DNA of 64,000 nt from Rheinheimera hassiensis (GTDB lineage: Bacteria > Pseudomonadota > Gammaproteobacteria > Enterobacterales > Alteromonadaceae). Positions 1-7,860 of the stretch are shown here, piece after piece. Numbering within the stretch: the first letter of the stretch is position 1; every line of letters begins with the position of its first letter. The DNA lies in assembly GCF_022436675.1 (NCBI RefSeq), contig NZ_JAKUJZ010000011.1:1-64000 (forward strand), written 5' to 3'. Both the position numbers and the translations under genes were made by a program. Under the pieces are notes generated by a model, which was given only the letters and a program-made list of their open reading frames with translations, did not search any database and had not been told where the DNA came from.

Positions 1-53
1 TGGATAACGCAGCGCCGTTTCCGGGCGGCGGCCATGGCCTGCAGCGGGTGTAG
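1..53. other. GC-rich left edge, possible end of a truncated gene
   Basis: This short edge is GC-rich, in sharp contrast to the AT-rich sequence that starts just after it. One plus-strand frame reads DNAAPFPGGGHGLQRV and stops at TAG (51-53). That faintly resembles the glycine-rich G2 box of a histidine-kinase ATPase domain, where the family would normally continue for some 20 more residues. All three minus-strand frames are also open, so coding cannot be established from 53 bases. Confidence 0.2.
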
Positions 54-68
54 CAGAGTTAGGATCAG

Positions 69-3000
69 TTATTTAGAAACTATATCTTTCAAGTTTGACT
101 TTCTAAACTCAACTAACCTTGGATTTGACAAATCTAATATGTTAATCCCAGTATATATCGAGTCGGAAACATTACTTATTGATAAAGATAGTTTATAAAG
201 AGATTGCCATTTTTCAATGGATTTTTCACCAGATATTTTATATGTAAGAGCTGTGGCAAGAATTTTATAGCCATCGTGTTTTATACAATTTTCGTACGGA
301 AATCTATCGATCAAGCCAGATAACATTGATGTTATTTCAGATTTCTGCGCCGTTGAGAATGATGAACCTTTAAATGACACGTCTAGCGCGTTGACTAGTT
401 TTTTCAGGTCATAGTATGCAAGAAAATCTTTTTTATACATACCTATCAGCCAAACTATATTTTTTACATCTAGGTATGATAATTTATAAGAGTTTTTTGA
501 GTTGTAGTAATAGGGATCACCTAATAGCCGTTTGTCAAATAGGTATGAAATTGTAGAGTGAACTGTGTCATCGAATATCGACTCTGAATTGATTTTTGAT
601 ATGTATTTTATATATGTGTCTTTGTCATAACTAAGAACTATAGGTAGGCAGTTAGACGCTACAATGCTGTACTCTCTATCGAGAGAGTCTTTTCTCAAAT
701 TAAGCTCACCAAATATTTTCTGTTCAATTATATTCTTTGCAACCGAATCATTTCCAGATATTTGGTATGATGAGATAAATCTTGCTAAGAGTCTGCTTTT
801 TTCCGCACTATCACCAATAGATTCTATTAAAGATGAAAGGACAATTTTATTGCTTTCAGAGTTAATTCCGTTCTTTAATAATTGGTAGTTCGTTCTAACC
901 GCTAAATCTATACTCCGATAAATACCATTCTTTACGTCGTTACTACTAATCTGGCAGGTTTCCCTATATGAAACGATTTTTCTCCGTAGGACATCGGCTA
1001 GTTCTTTATTGCTTTCGGAAATAATTCTGGTAGCGTCAAATCCGAAAGTTATTTTATTCCAATCACCTTCAATTTTTTCCCAGTTTGCTATTATCTCATC
1101 GAATAATATTTTAGATCTTTCGGTGGTAAGAAAATTCTTACTTTCACCAATTCTAATTAACATAGATGAAAAAACTATTTTGTCTGCATAGTTGTCTATC
1201 TTGTTTCTAAGCTTTCTCAGCCTTTCATAGTCACTGCTTTTTGGAGAGGATAGTTTTTCGAAATTATTTATTAGCTCATAGATTGCTTCAGCGATATTTA
1301 CTGATGAATCAATTTTTGATATATAGTCACACGCTACACTAACACTAAAATCATCAGAACTGACATAGCTTTTTACTATGCAAGTTAGAGCCTTATCTCT
1401 TCTATGTAAAGTGTTGAGTTTTGAACACCAATCATAAGAATTTTTTAAATTAATTCTCGCTTCTATTCTAAGGCAATCGCGCAATACACTATATTGCTGT
1501 GCTGAGATCTTAATTATACTTTCGAAGAGACTGTTCTTATATGATACTACGTCACCTCTATATTGTGTATAGTTATGTTTTTCCCATAGACTGTGGATTG
1601 TTAATGTGCAGTATAGCTTGTGAACTAAGCTAGCATCTGACGACTTTATATCCTTATATATATCTACATATCTCGTGCTGTTGCCCATTGTTTTGTATTC
1701 ATATGTAGCGATATTTGCTAGTAGGATAAAGTAATCTCTTCTAGGGCCGGATTTTTCCGCTGTCATTATCTGAGATTTTAGCTTATTACATATGATATTG
1801 TATTCATTTCCGCTATGATGCAATAGGCAGTATGACATATCTCTAAGAACTGATGCTGTTGGAGAGTAATCAGTTGTATCTATTATCAAGTCAATACAAT
1901 ACATTACGGCAATTTTTATATCTGGATTTTTAGAAAGCTTCTTTATGATATCTTTTAATACTGTAATTTTATCGCCAGGGGTTATCTTCATGGAGGATAT
2001 TCTTTTAACTAGTTCATCTATCCTTTCATAGGATTTTATATCTTTTATACTTTTAAGACTTTCTCTGAGCATTTCGCTTATGTCGAATTTATCTAAGTCA
2101 AGTTCGTCAATGCCATTTCTATTTTTCGCTAAGGCTTCCAAATACAGCCTTGCATAAGCAAAATCATTCTTGTTCTCGCCACTTTGACCTTTTATATCAA
2201 CTTTAGATATCAGTGAAAAAGATAGTTCCGGCAGGATTTTTGAAAGTGATATAGATATATCCATCACCTTTTCCATATTGAGATCCTCGGGTTTTATTTT
2301 TTCATATAAAAATTTTATCTCTCTTATTATATTTTCATCTTTATATTCACCGTGACTATTAAGATAGTTTGCTATTGTTGATAAAGAAATTATCTTATCT
2401 TCAATTATTGAGGTTTTATTTGCTAAAGCTCTTGCTAGCTCCAGATCGCCGCAAGCTAAATGGGTTTCTATCTCACTATTCAATGAGGATGATGCAGATA
2501 TATCTCTTACAAGAGTATTTAAATGCGAAAATTTAATAGAATCTTTTACATTGTCCTGTTGGGCGGACGACTCAAAACCATGTCTAATTGCTTTGCTTAA
2601 TATATTTGTGCTGTTTGTTTCTGAATATATTAACTTTAGGCTTTCTGGTTGAAGCAATGAAGTGATGCTTTCATGTTTGTTTGAATTGCTATATAGTTTT
2701 ATTTTGTCAATGATGTTCTGGCCTGAGTCTCTTCTGGATTCGAATATTTTCGTTAGTATGTCTGTTGCATTGCTTCTAAATTCCAGCCTTTTAGAGACGC
2801 AGAACTGTTTCATTGCCTCGCTAGAAAAATTGACTTTGTCTTTTTCTATTTGTACAAATGAAACTTTAAGAATGTCATCTATTGTTGCATTCTCTCTCGT
2901 TATTGATAGTGCTTCTTCTGTGGATAATGGAGTTTCTGAGTATGTTATGCAGTCAATAAGTGGTTGTAGTCTTGATATTGCGTCTAGATTTAGATTCCAT

Positions 3001-3752
3001 TCCGTATCGAATAGGTTTTTATTGTGATCACCGAAGTCATTCAGTATATTATCTATACTTTCTCCACTGTCTAAAATTCGCTTTATTATTTCTATTTGAC
3101 TTGGAATAGGTCTAATTGAAGAAATTAAATATTTTACTTGCTCTTCTGATATTTCTGGTATTAATTCTAGAATTTCTTGTTTTGTCAGTAGTGGAACTGG
3201 TATGACAGTTTTTGCGGTAATATCACTTGCCATCGATTCATATGTTTTTTCACATGAAGTTCCAATTAAAAATTGAAGGCCTTTCATATAGAATGGCATG
3301 TTAGCAAGGATTGATTTTACGACATCGTTATTTTTTACCTTTTCTAATCCATCTATTGCTATATATAATTTGTTGTTATTATCGAAATTTCTACTTATTT
3401 TGGTTTTTATTTTTGATATTATTTCATTCGCCGAAATAGAGTCTTCTGGTGCGGGTTTTAAATCTACCAGCCATGATAATTGATTATATAAGTCATCGAG
3501 TATATCTAGTTCAGTAATTGAGCCAGAGTGAGCTTGGTTTATAAATAACGCAATGACGTTATTTCCTAGACTGTATATAGCTTGCTTAATTGCTATAGTT
3601 TTACCAATGCCATTTTCTCCGGTTAAAATTACATATTTTTTTCCTAGTTCAAAATGATAATTGATATTCTTTATTAAATCATCTCTCTTGATTTCATGCT
3701 GCAAATTTGGATATTCGAATCTTGAATGATGGAATGCGTAATCTAGTTTCAT
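69..3752 (-). CDS. STAND-like P-loop ATPase with long helical-repeat C-terminus, function unknown
   Basis: A 1,227-residue protein I cannot assign to a named family. The N-terminus is a P-loop NTPase: Walker A GENGIGKT at about 45-52, Walker B-like LYIAIDGLEK at about 129-138 and a sensor-like strand LQFLIGTS at about 159-166. Residues 260-340 read like the winged-helix region that follows STAND ATPase modules. The remaining ~880 residues look almost wholly alpha-helical and repetitive, as in TPR-type sensor arms. Only ~24 residues precede the ATPase, so there is no fused N-terminal effector. The gene is strongly AT-rich, with many ATA and AGA codons, unlike every other gene here, which suggests horizontal acquisition. 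The ATG has only a weak AGAG upstream. The architecture resembles immune STAND proteins (Avs and bacterial NACHT families), but a non-defence signalling ATPase is equally compatible. Confidence 0.6.
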   Translation of the reverse strand: MKLDYAFHHSRFEYPNLQHEIKRDDLIKNINYHFELGKKYVILTGENGIGKTIAIKQAIYSLGNNVIALFINQAHSGSITELDILDDLYNQLSWLVDLKPAPEDSISANEIISKIKTKISRNFDNNNKLYIAIDGLEKVKNNDVVKSILANMPFYMKGLQFLIGTSCEKTYESMASDITAKTVIPVPLLTKQEILELIPEISEEQVKYLISSIRPIPSQIEIIKRILDSGESIDNILNDFGDHNKNLFDTEWNLNLDAISRLQPLIDCITYSETPLSTEEALSITRENATIDDILKVSFVQIEKDKVNFSSEAMKQFCVSKRLEFRSNATDILTKIFESRRDSGQNIIDKIKLYSNSNKHESITSLLQPESLKLIYSETNSTNILSKAIRHGFESSAQQDNVKDSIKFSHLNTLVRDISASSSLNSEIETHLACGDLELARALANKTSIIEDKIISLSTIANYLNSHGEYKDENIIREIKFLYEKIKPEDLNMEKVMDISISLSKILPELSFSLISKVDIKGQSGENKNDFAYARLYLEALAKNRNGIDELDLDKFDISEMLRESLKSIKDIKSYERIDELVKRISSMKITPGDKITVLKDIIKKLSKNPDIKIAVMYCIDLIIDTTDYSPTASVLRDMSYCLLHHSGNEYNIICNKLKSQIMTAEKSGPRRDYFILLANIATYEYKTMGNSTRYVDIYKDIKSSDASLVHKLYCTLTIHSLWEKHNYTQYRGDVVSYKNSLFESIIKISAQQYSVLRDCLRIEARINLKNSYDWCSKLNTLHRRDKALTCIVKSYVSSDDFSVSVACDYISKIDSSVNIAEAIYELINNFEKLSSPKSSDYERLRKLRNKIDNYADKIVFSSMLIRIGESKNFLTTERSKILFDEIIANWEKIEGDWNKITFGFDATRIISESNKELADVLRRKIVSYRETCQISSNDVKNGIYRSIDLAVRTNYQLLKNGINSESNKIVLSSLIESIGDSAEKSRLLARFISSYQISGNDSVAKNIIEQKIFGELNLRKDSLDREYSIVASNCLPIVLSYDKDTYIKYISKINSESIFDDTVHSTISYLFDKRLLGDPYYYNSKNSYKLSYLDVKNIVWLIGMYKKDFLAYYDLKKLVNALDVSFKGSSFSTAQKSEITSMLSGLIDRFPYENCIKHDGYKILATALTYKISGEKSIEKWQSLYKLSLSISNVSDSIYTGINILDLSNPRLVEFRKSNLKDIVSK

Positions 3753-4069
3753 CGTAGAATTCTCTTAGAAGGATTACCAGTAACCTAGATTAATGTGAAA
3801 AAAATAGCAACAAAACTATTTTGAATCACTTTAACTTGCTTGTTCTGATTGATGTTCTAGATTTTAGGTGCTGATGTTCGTTTCGGGATTAGTATTTTGA
3901 AAAAAAGCAGAGTTACACCGGGGAGTAGTAACTCTGCATACACGGGGGAGTGTAATCTTTGTTGCAGTAAACAGGCGCTTACTCTGTTTACTGCCGGGGT
4001 TTCCTTACAAGTTAGTGCAGGCGCTTACTCTGCAATAACTTTTTGTTTCTGTTAGGTTGCAGACGTTAC
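3753..4069. other. Intergenic region: AT-rich leader of the STAND gene, then a hairpin cluster
   Basis: The left half (to about 3899) is AT-rich like the island gene and must hold its promoter; I see no confident -35/-10 pair. The right half holds three hairpins: 3907-3937, 3939-3954 (TACAC/GTGTA around a G-rich loop) and 3964-3994 (GCAGTAAACAG/CTGTTTACTGC). It also holds a 15-bp direct repeat CAGGCGCTTACTCTG at 3972-3986 and 4018-4032. No coding sequence was seen. Confidence 0.6.
3900..3937 (-). terminator. Intrinsic terminator of the TPR-protein gene
   Basis: Perfect 10-bp arms GCAGAGTTAC (3907-3916) and GTAACTCTGC (3928-3937) enclose an 11-base loop. On the minus strand the stem is followed directly by seven T residues (complement of 3900-3906). 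This is a textbook Rho-independent terminator for the gene ending at 4070. Confidence 0.85.
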
Positions 4070-4594
4070 TTATTCTGCTGACACCATCGCGATGTCTAAG
4101 CCATTGTTGGCTTTGTTCAGTGCTAACTCTAACCGTTGCAGGTTGTGCTGACTTACGTCGCTGCGGTTTAACTCAGCTGCGCGTTTAAAGTCGGCCAGTG
4201 CTGCCAGGTTATCGTTTTGTAACAGGCGCAGTACGCCACGGTTAGTCAGGGCATAAGCACGCATTTCGCGCTTGTCGCTGCTGCTAACGTGATGAAACTG
4301 TTGGGCTGCCGATACCGCGCTGTCGCATGCACCTGATGCCTGCTCCAGTTTGCCGCTTTTAGTAAAGCCAACGCACAGGCTCATTTGACGTGAGAAGTTA
4401 TCTGCTTCTGCACTGCTGTTTAATGTTTCGCTGATACCCTGATCAAATTGGCCGGCCTGTAAGGCGGCTACGCCAGGAGTATCTTCAATAAGTACCATTT
4501 TATAGCCATTGGTGTTGGCTGATGCGAGAAATGAACCCGAGGCCATCAGCATCAACGCCAAAGAACTGCCTAATTTAACTGATCTCGCTTTCAT
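4070..4594 (-). CDS. Secreted TPR-repeat protein
   Basis: A 174-residue protein of unknown specific role. It opens with a Sec signal peptide (positive MKARSVK, hydrophobic stretch, likely cleavage after ASA near residue 26), so it should be periplasmic. Two tetratricopeptide-like helical hairpins can be read at about 67-100 and 112-145, the second with a typical A-L-x-D-F-x-R-A pattern. Such small TPR proteins usually bind partners and are not enzymes. The frame extends upstream to 4714, but the ATG at 4594 is preferred: it is followed directly by the signal peptide and preceded by GGGAG about 11 bases upstream. It is probably monocistronic, with its own terminator at 3900-3937 and the LysR terminator upstream. 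Confidence 0.75.
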   Translation of the reverse strand: MKARSVKLGSSLALMLMASGSFLASANTNGYKMVLIEDTPGVAALQAGQFDQGISETLNSSAEADNFSRQMSLCVGFTKSGKLEQASGACDSAVSAAQQFHHVSSSDKREMRAYALTNRGVLRLLQNDNLAALADFKRAAELNRSDVSQHNLQRLELALNKANNGLDIAMVSAE

Positions 4595-4681
4595 AGTGTG
4601 TTGCTCCCAATTTCCCATCCAGGCAGCCGCTATCGGTCTGCAGGTGTAAGTTTGAGCAAAAGCACTAAACTTGACAAACGA

Positions 4682-4725
4682 TAAAAAAAAATGCGACAGG
4701 TGAAATAAATTCACCTATAAGTCGC
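4682..4725 (-). terminator. Intrinsic terminator of the LysR gene, with nested stems
   Basis: On the minus strand GCGAC/GTCGC (4721-4725 with 4693-4697) encloses AGGTGAA/TTCACCT (4698-4704 with 4710-4716) around a 5-base loop, followed by a T-rich run (complement of 4683-4691). A further outer pair, TGACAAAC (4672-4679) and GTTTGTCA (4730-4737), flanks it. It ends the LysR gene stopping at 4760. Confidence 0.8.
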
Positions 4726-4759
4726 TAATGTTTGTCATACAACGAAAAAGGGAAGAGGT

Positions 4760-5644
4760 TTACTTATCTAAATGAAAGCTTTGCAGGATCCAGTCGATCA
4801 ACAGCTGAATTTCATCGCGGTGGGGATCGTTGTCGTGCCGTACCAGATAGTAGCGATCGCGGCTAAGCAGTTCTTGCTCAAATAAACGCTGCAGGCTGCC
4901 ATTGGTAAACCAGCCGTTGCTAATGGGCAGCGGGATTAACGCAACGCCTAAACCTTGTTGTGCTGCGCGCGCTACACTGAACATGCTGTCTAACTGGATA
5001 ATTTGTTTTGGCCTGAAATTATGATACCCCACGTGTTCTGCCCAGCGATGCCAGGCGTAAGGGCGGGCCTGATGCAACAGCAGCGGCACTTTTTCCAGAA
5101 TGCGATAGCCTTTACTGTGCCATTGCTGGTACTGCTGGGCATTGCAGGCTGGCACATAGCTGATGGGGAATAAATCGTAGGCGATGTTTTCTTCCGGCTT
5201 TTTACCCGACAGAATAATCGACAGATCGGTGTATTTCTGGCTGTCGCGGCGTGATTTTACCGTTTCCAGCTTCAGGTTAATATTTGGGTATTGTTCTGAC
5301 CAGCCAATCAACCGGGGCACAAATAATTCACTGGCAAAAAATTCGGGCATCGAAATACTGACTTCCAGCATCCGTTGTACCTGGCTGAATTCGCCTATTG
5401 TTGCGGCCAGTTGCTGCATCAGTGGTTGGATAGATTGATAAAAACGTTTGCCGGTTTCTGTCAGCACTATGGAACGGGTTTGACGCTCAAATAACTGCAG
5501 GTTGAGGTTGTCTTCCAGCTGTTTAATCTGGTGACTTACCGCAGAGGGTGTCAGGTACAGCCGTTTCGCCGTTTCTTTAAAGCTTAAACAGTCTGCCGCG
5601 ACACAAAAGCAACGCAGGCCGCGCATGGGTGTATGCATTGGCAT
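4760..5644 (-). CDS. LysR-family transcriptional regulator (GcvA-like)
   Basis: A 294-residue LysR-type regulator. Residues ~8-67 form the winged helix-turn-helix, with the family signature SFKETAKRLYLTPSAVSHQI and the following QLEDNLNLQLFER wing. The rest is the periplasmic-binding-protein-like effector domain, whose ligand cannot be read from sequence. The SAVSHQIKQLE form and the ending resemble GcvA-type members. The frame is open to 5752, but the ATG at 5644 gives the family's usual length and N-terminus. It lies downstream of mtnBCD on the same strand with ~250 bases between, so co-transcription is uncertain. The neighbouring TPR gene is the nearest possible target, but LysR regulators more often act on a divergent gene, and none exists here. 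Confidence 0.88.
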   Translation of the reverse strand: MPMHTPMRGLRCFCVAADCLSFKETAKRLYLTPSAVSHQIKQLEDNLNLQLFERQTRSIVLTETGKRFYQSIQPLMQQLAATIGEFSQVQRMLEVSISMPEFFASELFVPRLIGWSEQYPNINLKLETVKSRRDSQKYTDLSIILSGKKPEENIAYDLFPISYVPACNAQQYQQWHSKGYRILEKVPLLLHQARPYAWHRWAEHVGYHNFRPKQIIQLDSMFSVARAAQQGLGVALIPLPISNGWFTNGSLQRLFEQELLSRDRYYLVRHDNDPHRDEIQLLIDWILQSFHLDK

Positions 5645-5791
5645 TATGTAGCACTCAATCTCATTTGTTAGTCGCTGGTTATAGTCGACGAAGGTTGCAT
5701 TATCATTAATAACACTGAATTTATGCTTAACGTACTGCATAAACTGCACCAATGCTGATCACACGTAAAATCATAGCTTAATGATTTGCGC

Positions 5792-5845
5792 CGGTGGCTG
5801 ACTGCGCCAGTTTAGCGCAGCAATTGCATCAAAATATAGCCACCG
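5792..5845. repeat. Nested inverted repeats between mtnD and the LysR gene
   Basis: CGGTGGCT (5792-5799) pairs with AGCCACCG (5838-5845), and inside lies CTGCGC (5802-5807) pairing with GCGCAG (5815-5820). There is no clear T-run on either side, so this is not a classical terminator. It could end the mtn transcript or form a regulator-binding palindrome upstream of the LysR gene. Confidence 0.45.
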
Positions 5846-5896
5846 ATAATTTTATATGTAGAAAAATTGTTATTTATATCAGTATGCTGTGCGGCA

Positions 5897-6439
5897 TTAC
5901 GTGAGTAGTGGAAATTGGTTGGCGATGCTGCTGCCGGTAAAGTTGGCTACCCAGCCGTCGGCATTGTTAAACAGCCGTATGGCGGTAAATTCCGGCTCAC
6001 TGCCCATATCAAACCAATGTGTAGTCCCGGCGGGTACGCTGATTAGGTCGTTCTGTTGGCACAATACCTGATACACCTTACCGGCAATGTGCAGGCAAAA
6101 CAGGCCCTGGCCACGGACAAAAAAGCGTACTTCATCTTCACTGTGTGTATGCTCTGCCAGAAATTTTTGCCGCAACACGGTTTTGTCGGGGTGCTTGGCA
6201 CTAAGCGAGATAACATCCACGGTAATATAACCACGTTCTTGTTTTAAGCGCTGAATATCTGCCGCATAAGCCTGCAGGATAGTTTCGTTACTACTTTGTG
6301 CCGTTACTGCCGCGCCGGCCTGCCATTGCTCAAAGCGGATGCCTGCTTTGGCAAGCTCAGTGCTGATATGTTCGTTGTCGCTGGTGTCAAGCAACGGGGT
6401 TATAGCGTTGTCGCTGGCATAAACAGTTAACCGGCTCAT
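5897..6439 (-). CDS. mtnD: Acireductone dioxygenase
   Basis: Cytosolic cupin metalloenzyme of methionine salvage (180 residues, the usual length). It oxidises the acireductone made by MtnC with O2 to formate and 4-methylthio-2-oxobutanoate when iron is bound; the nickel form gives an off-pathway product. The metal-binding cupin motif HTHSEDEVRFFVRG is intact, supplying two His and a Glu, and the fourth ligand His lies in VPAGTTHWFDMG. Its ATG overlaps the mtnC stop by four bases (ATGA), so translation is probably coupled. It is the last gene of mtnBCD, and its product is the substrate of the aminotransferase encoded at 7861. Confidence 0.95.
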   Translation of the reverse strand: MSRLTVYASDNAITPLLDTSDNEHISTELAKAGIRFEQWQAGAAVTAQSSNETILQAYAADIQRLKQERGYITVDVISLSAKHPDKTVLRQKFLAEHTHSEDEVRFFVRGQGLFCLHIAGKVYQVLCQQNDLISVPAGTTHWFDMGSEPEFTAIRLFNNADGWVANFTGSSIANQFPLLT

Positions 6440-7119
6440 GGTATCTGCTCCTGGATCTGGTCAAAACTGTGGGCAATGGGGTGATCTGCTGCCGGTTGGC
6501 CTTCTCGGATCAATTGCACTGTGGCAATACCCAACGCTCTGGCGGCATCGAGTTCGGCTACTACGTCAGACAAAAATAACACCTGCTTTGGCGGCAGCTG
6601 TAACTGCTGCAAAATAGCGGCATAAGATGAAATATCACGTTTGGCGCCAACACGGGTGTCGAAATAACCGCTAAACAACGCCGTTAAATTGCCATAGTCG
6701 CTGTACTGAAACAACAGCTGTTGTGCCTGCACAGAGCCAGAGCTATAGACATACAGCCTGATACCAAGGTTGTACCAGTGTTGTAATTGTTCAGCTGCGT
6801 CGGCATACAGGTGGCCGGTAAAAGCACCGCTTTGGTAGCCATGTTGCCACACCATACCCTGTAAGGTTTTTAACGGTGTTACTTTTTTATCTTCAGCTAT
6901 CCATGCCAGTAATTGGGTAATAATCTGTTCTGCACTGGCTTCAGGCTGCTGCATCAGGTCGCGGCAGGTGGCCAGCGCGGTTGCTACATCGGGCTGCGTC
7001 GTATTAGCCCGGATAAAAGCGGGCAATTCACGCGCGGCATAGGGGAAGAGGATATCGGTAACAAAACTTATCCGGCTGGTGGTGCCTTCAATATCAGTAA
7101 TAATGGCGGAATACTTCAC
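6436..7119 (-). CDS. mtnC: Enolase-phosphatase E1
   Basis: HAD-superfamily bifunctional enzyme (227 residues) that enolises and then dephosphorylates 2,3-diketo-5-methylthiopentyl-1-phosphate to the acireductone. The nucleophile motif reads TDIEGTTS, with the Asp followed by IEGT that marks the E1 group. The second motif YSSGSV and the late acidic motif FLSDVVAELDAA are present. It is the middle gene of the operon, three bases after the mtnB stop and overlapping mtnD by four. Confidence 0.95.
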   Translation of the reverse strand: MKYSAIITDIEGTTSRISFVTDILFPYAARELPAFIRANTTQPDVATALATCRDLMQQPEASAEQIITQLLAWIAEDKKVTPLKTLQGMVWQHGYQSGAFTGHLYADAAEQLQHWYNLGIRLYVYSSGSVQAQQLLFQYSDYGNLTALFSGYFDTRVGAKRDISSYAAILQQLQLPPKQVLFLSDVVAELDAARALGIATVQLIREGQPAADHPIAHSFDQIQEQIP

Positions 7120-7122
7120 GGT

Positions 7123-7755
7123 CTACCTTGTTAGCTTTAATCGTTCCAACTCGCAGTTTATAAGAAACTCCCAACCTTCTAAATGCCTTTTTGTCTGTTC
7201 CAGGCTGTAACCCCAAACATACAGGCCATGGCCGCGCACCAGTAACGCAAAATTCAGTGGTTGCTGCTGCCAGCGCTGAGCTACTTGTTGTGCCAGTGCC
7301 GGGATATCCTGGGTATTGTCAAATATCGCCAGCGGGCAGGGCGCTGCATGGCTGCTGTTACCGCTAATGGCTTTTTGCATTTCGTAGCCCTGAAAGTTAT
7401 AGCTGTCCTGGTTTATCAGCCGCGAAAACACTGTAGCGTGCACTGAGTGGGTGTGCAGTACCGCTTTAATCCGGCTATCCAATTGATAAAGCTGGGTATG
7501 CAGTGCTGTTTCGGCAGACGGTGTGCCAGGGCAGGTTAGCTGATTATTCAGCCAGCTAACAGGGAGTAAATCTTGCGGGCTTAGTTCGCCTTTTTCTTTG
7601 CCAGAAGCGGTAATCAAGGCGCTGTGTTCGGTGCTGCGGACAGAAAAATTGCCGCCGGTAGCGGGCACCCAATGGCGGTTGGCGATCCAGCGCCCTAACG
7701 CGCACAACGCTATGGCATTGGGGTTAAGCTGATGCAACTGGGCAGAGTCATTCAT
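7123..7755 (-). CDS. mtnB: Methylthioribulose-1-phosphate dehydratase
   Basis: Class II aldolase-fold zinc enzyme (210 residues) dehydrating 5-methylthioribulose-1-phosphate to the diketone used by MtnC. The zinc-binding HTHSVHATVF motif and the N-terminal GGNFSVR phosphate/fold motif are clear, and a further His lies in LLVRGHGLYVWG. It is the first gene of the mtnBCD operon, transcribed leftward from the intergenic region that carries the MetJ-type operator. The isomerase (MtnA) and kinase or phosphorylase steps that would supply its substrate are not in this window. The ribosome site before the ATG is weak. Confidence 0.95.
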   Translation of the reverse strand: MNDSAQLHQLNPNAIALCALGRWIANRHWVPATGGNFSVRSTEHSALITASGKEKGELSPQDLLPVSWLNNQLTCPGTPSAETALHTQLYQLDSRIKAVLHTHSVHATVFSRLINQDSYNFQGYEMQKAISGNSSHAAPCPLAIFDNTQDIPALAQQVAQRWQQQPLNFALLVRGHGLYVWGYSLEQTKRHLEGWEFLINCELERLKLTR

Positions 7756-7775
7756 TATTATCAGGCCTGATAGTT

Positions 7776-7807
7776 ATACGTTTGAACGTTTAGATGTCTA
7801 TACATAA
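7776..7807. promoter_or_regulatory. MetJ-type operator (four tandem met boxes)
   Basis: Four contiguous 8-bp units in register resemble the MetJ consensus AGACGTCT: 7776-7783 (ATACGTTT, 6/8), 7784-7791 (GAACGTTT, 5/8), 7792-7799 (AGATGTCT, 7/8) and 7800-7807 (ATACATAA, 4/8). They lie between divergent mtnB and mtnE, exactly where a methionine-responsive repressor could control both sides. Confidence 0.75.
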
Positions 7808-7860
7808 AACGGGCTAAATGATAGCATTCAAGCCGGTTTTAGCAACTTTTTCTTGCCCGC

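Noticed and set aside
2662-3027. 121-codon open frame antisense to the STAND-like gene
   Set aside because: An AT-rich stretch with Ser/Leu-rich translation and no ribosome site; the minus-strand frame is continuous for 1,227 codons.
3907-4032. Possible integron attC array or CRISPR-like repeats
   Set aside because: The hairpins have different sequences and no regular spacers, no integrase or cas gene is present, and one hairpin is a plain terminator.
5645-5752. 36-residue N-terminal extension of the LysR regulator
   Set aside because: The extension is outside the family's usual length and lacks conserved features; the ATG at 5644 fits better.
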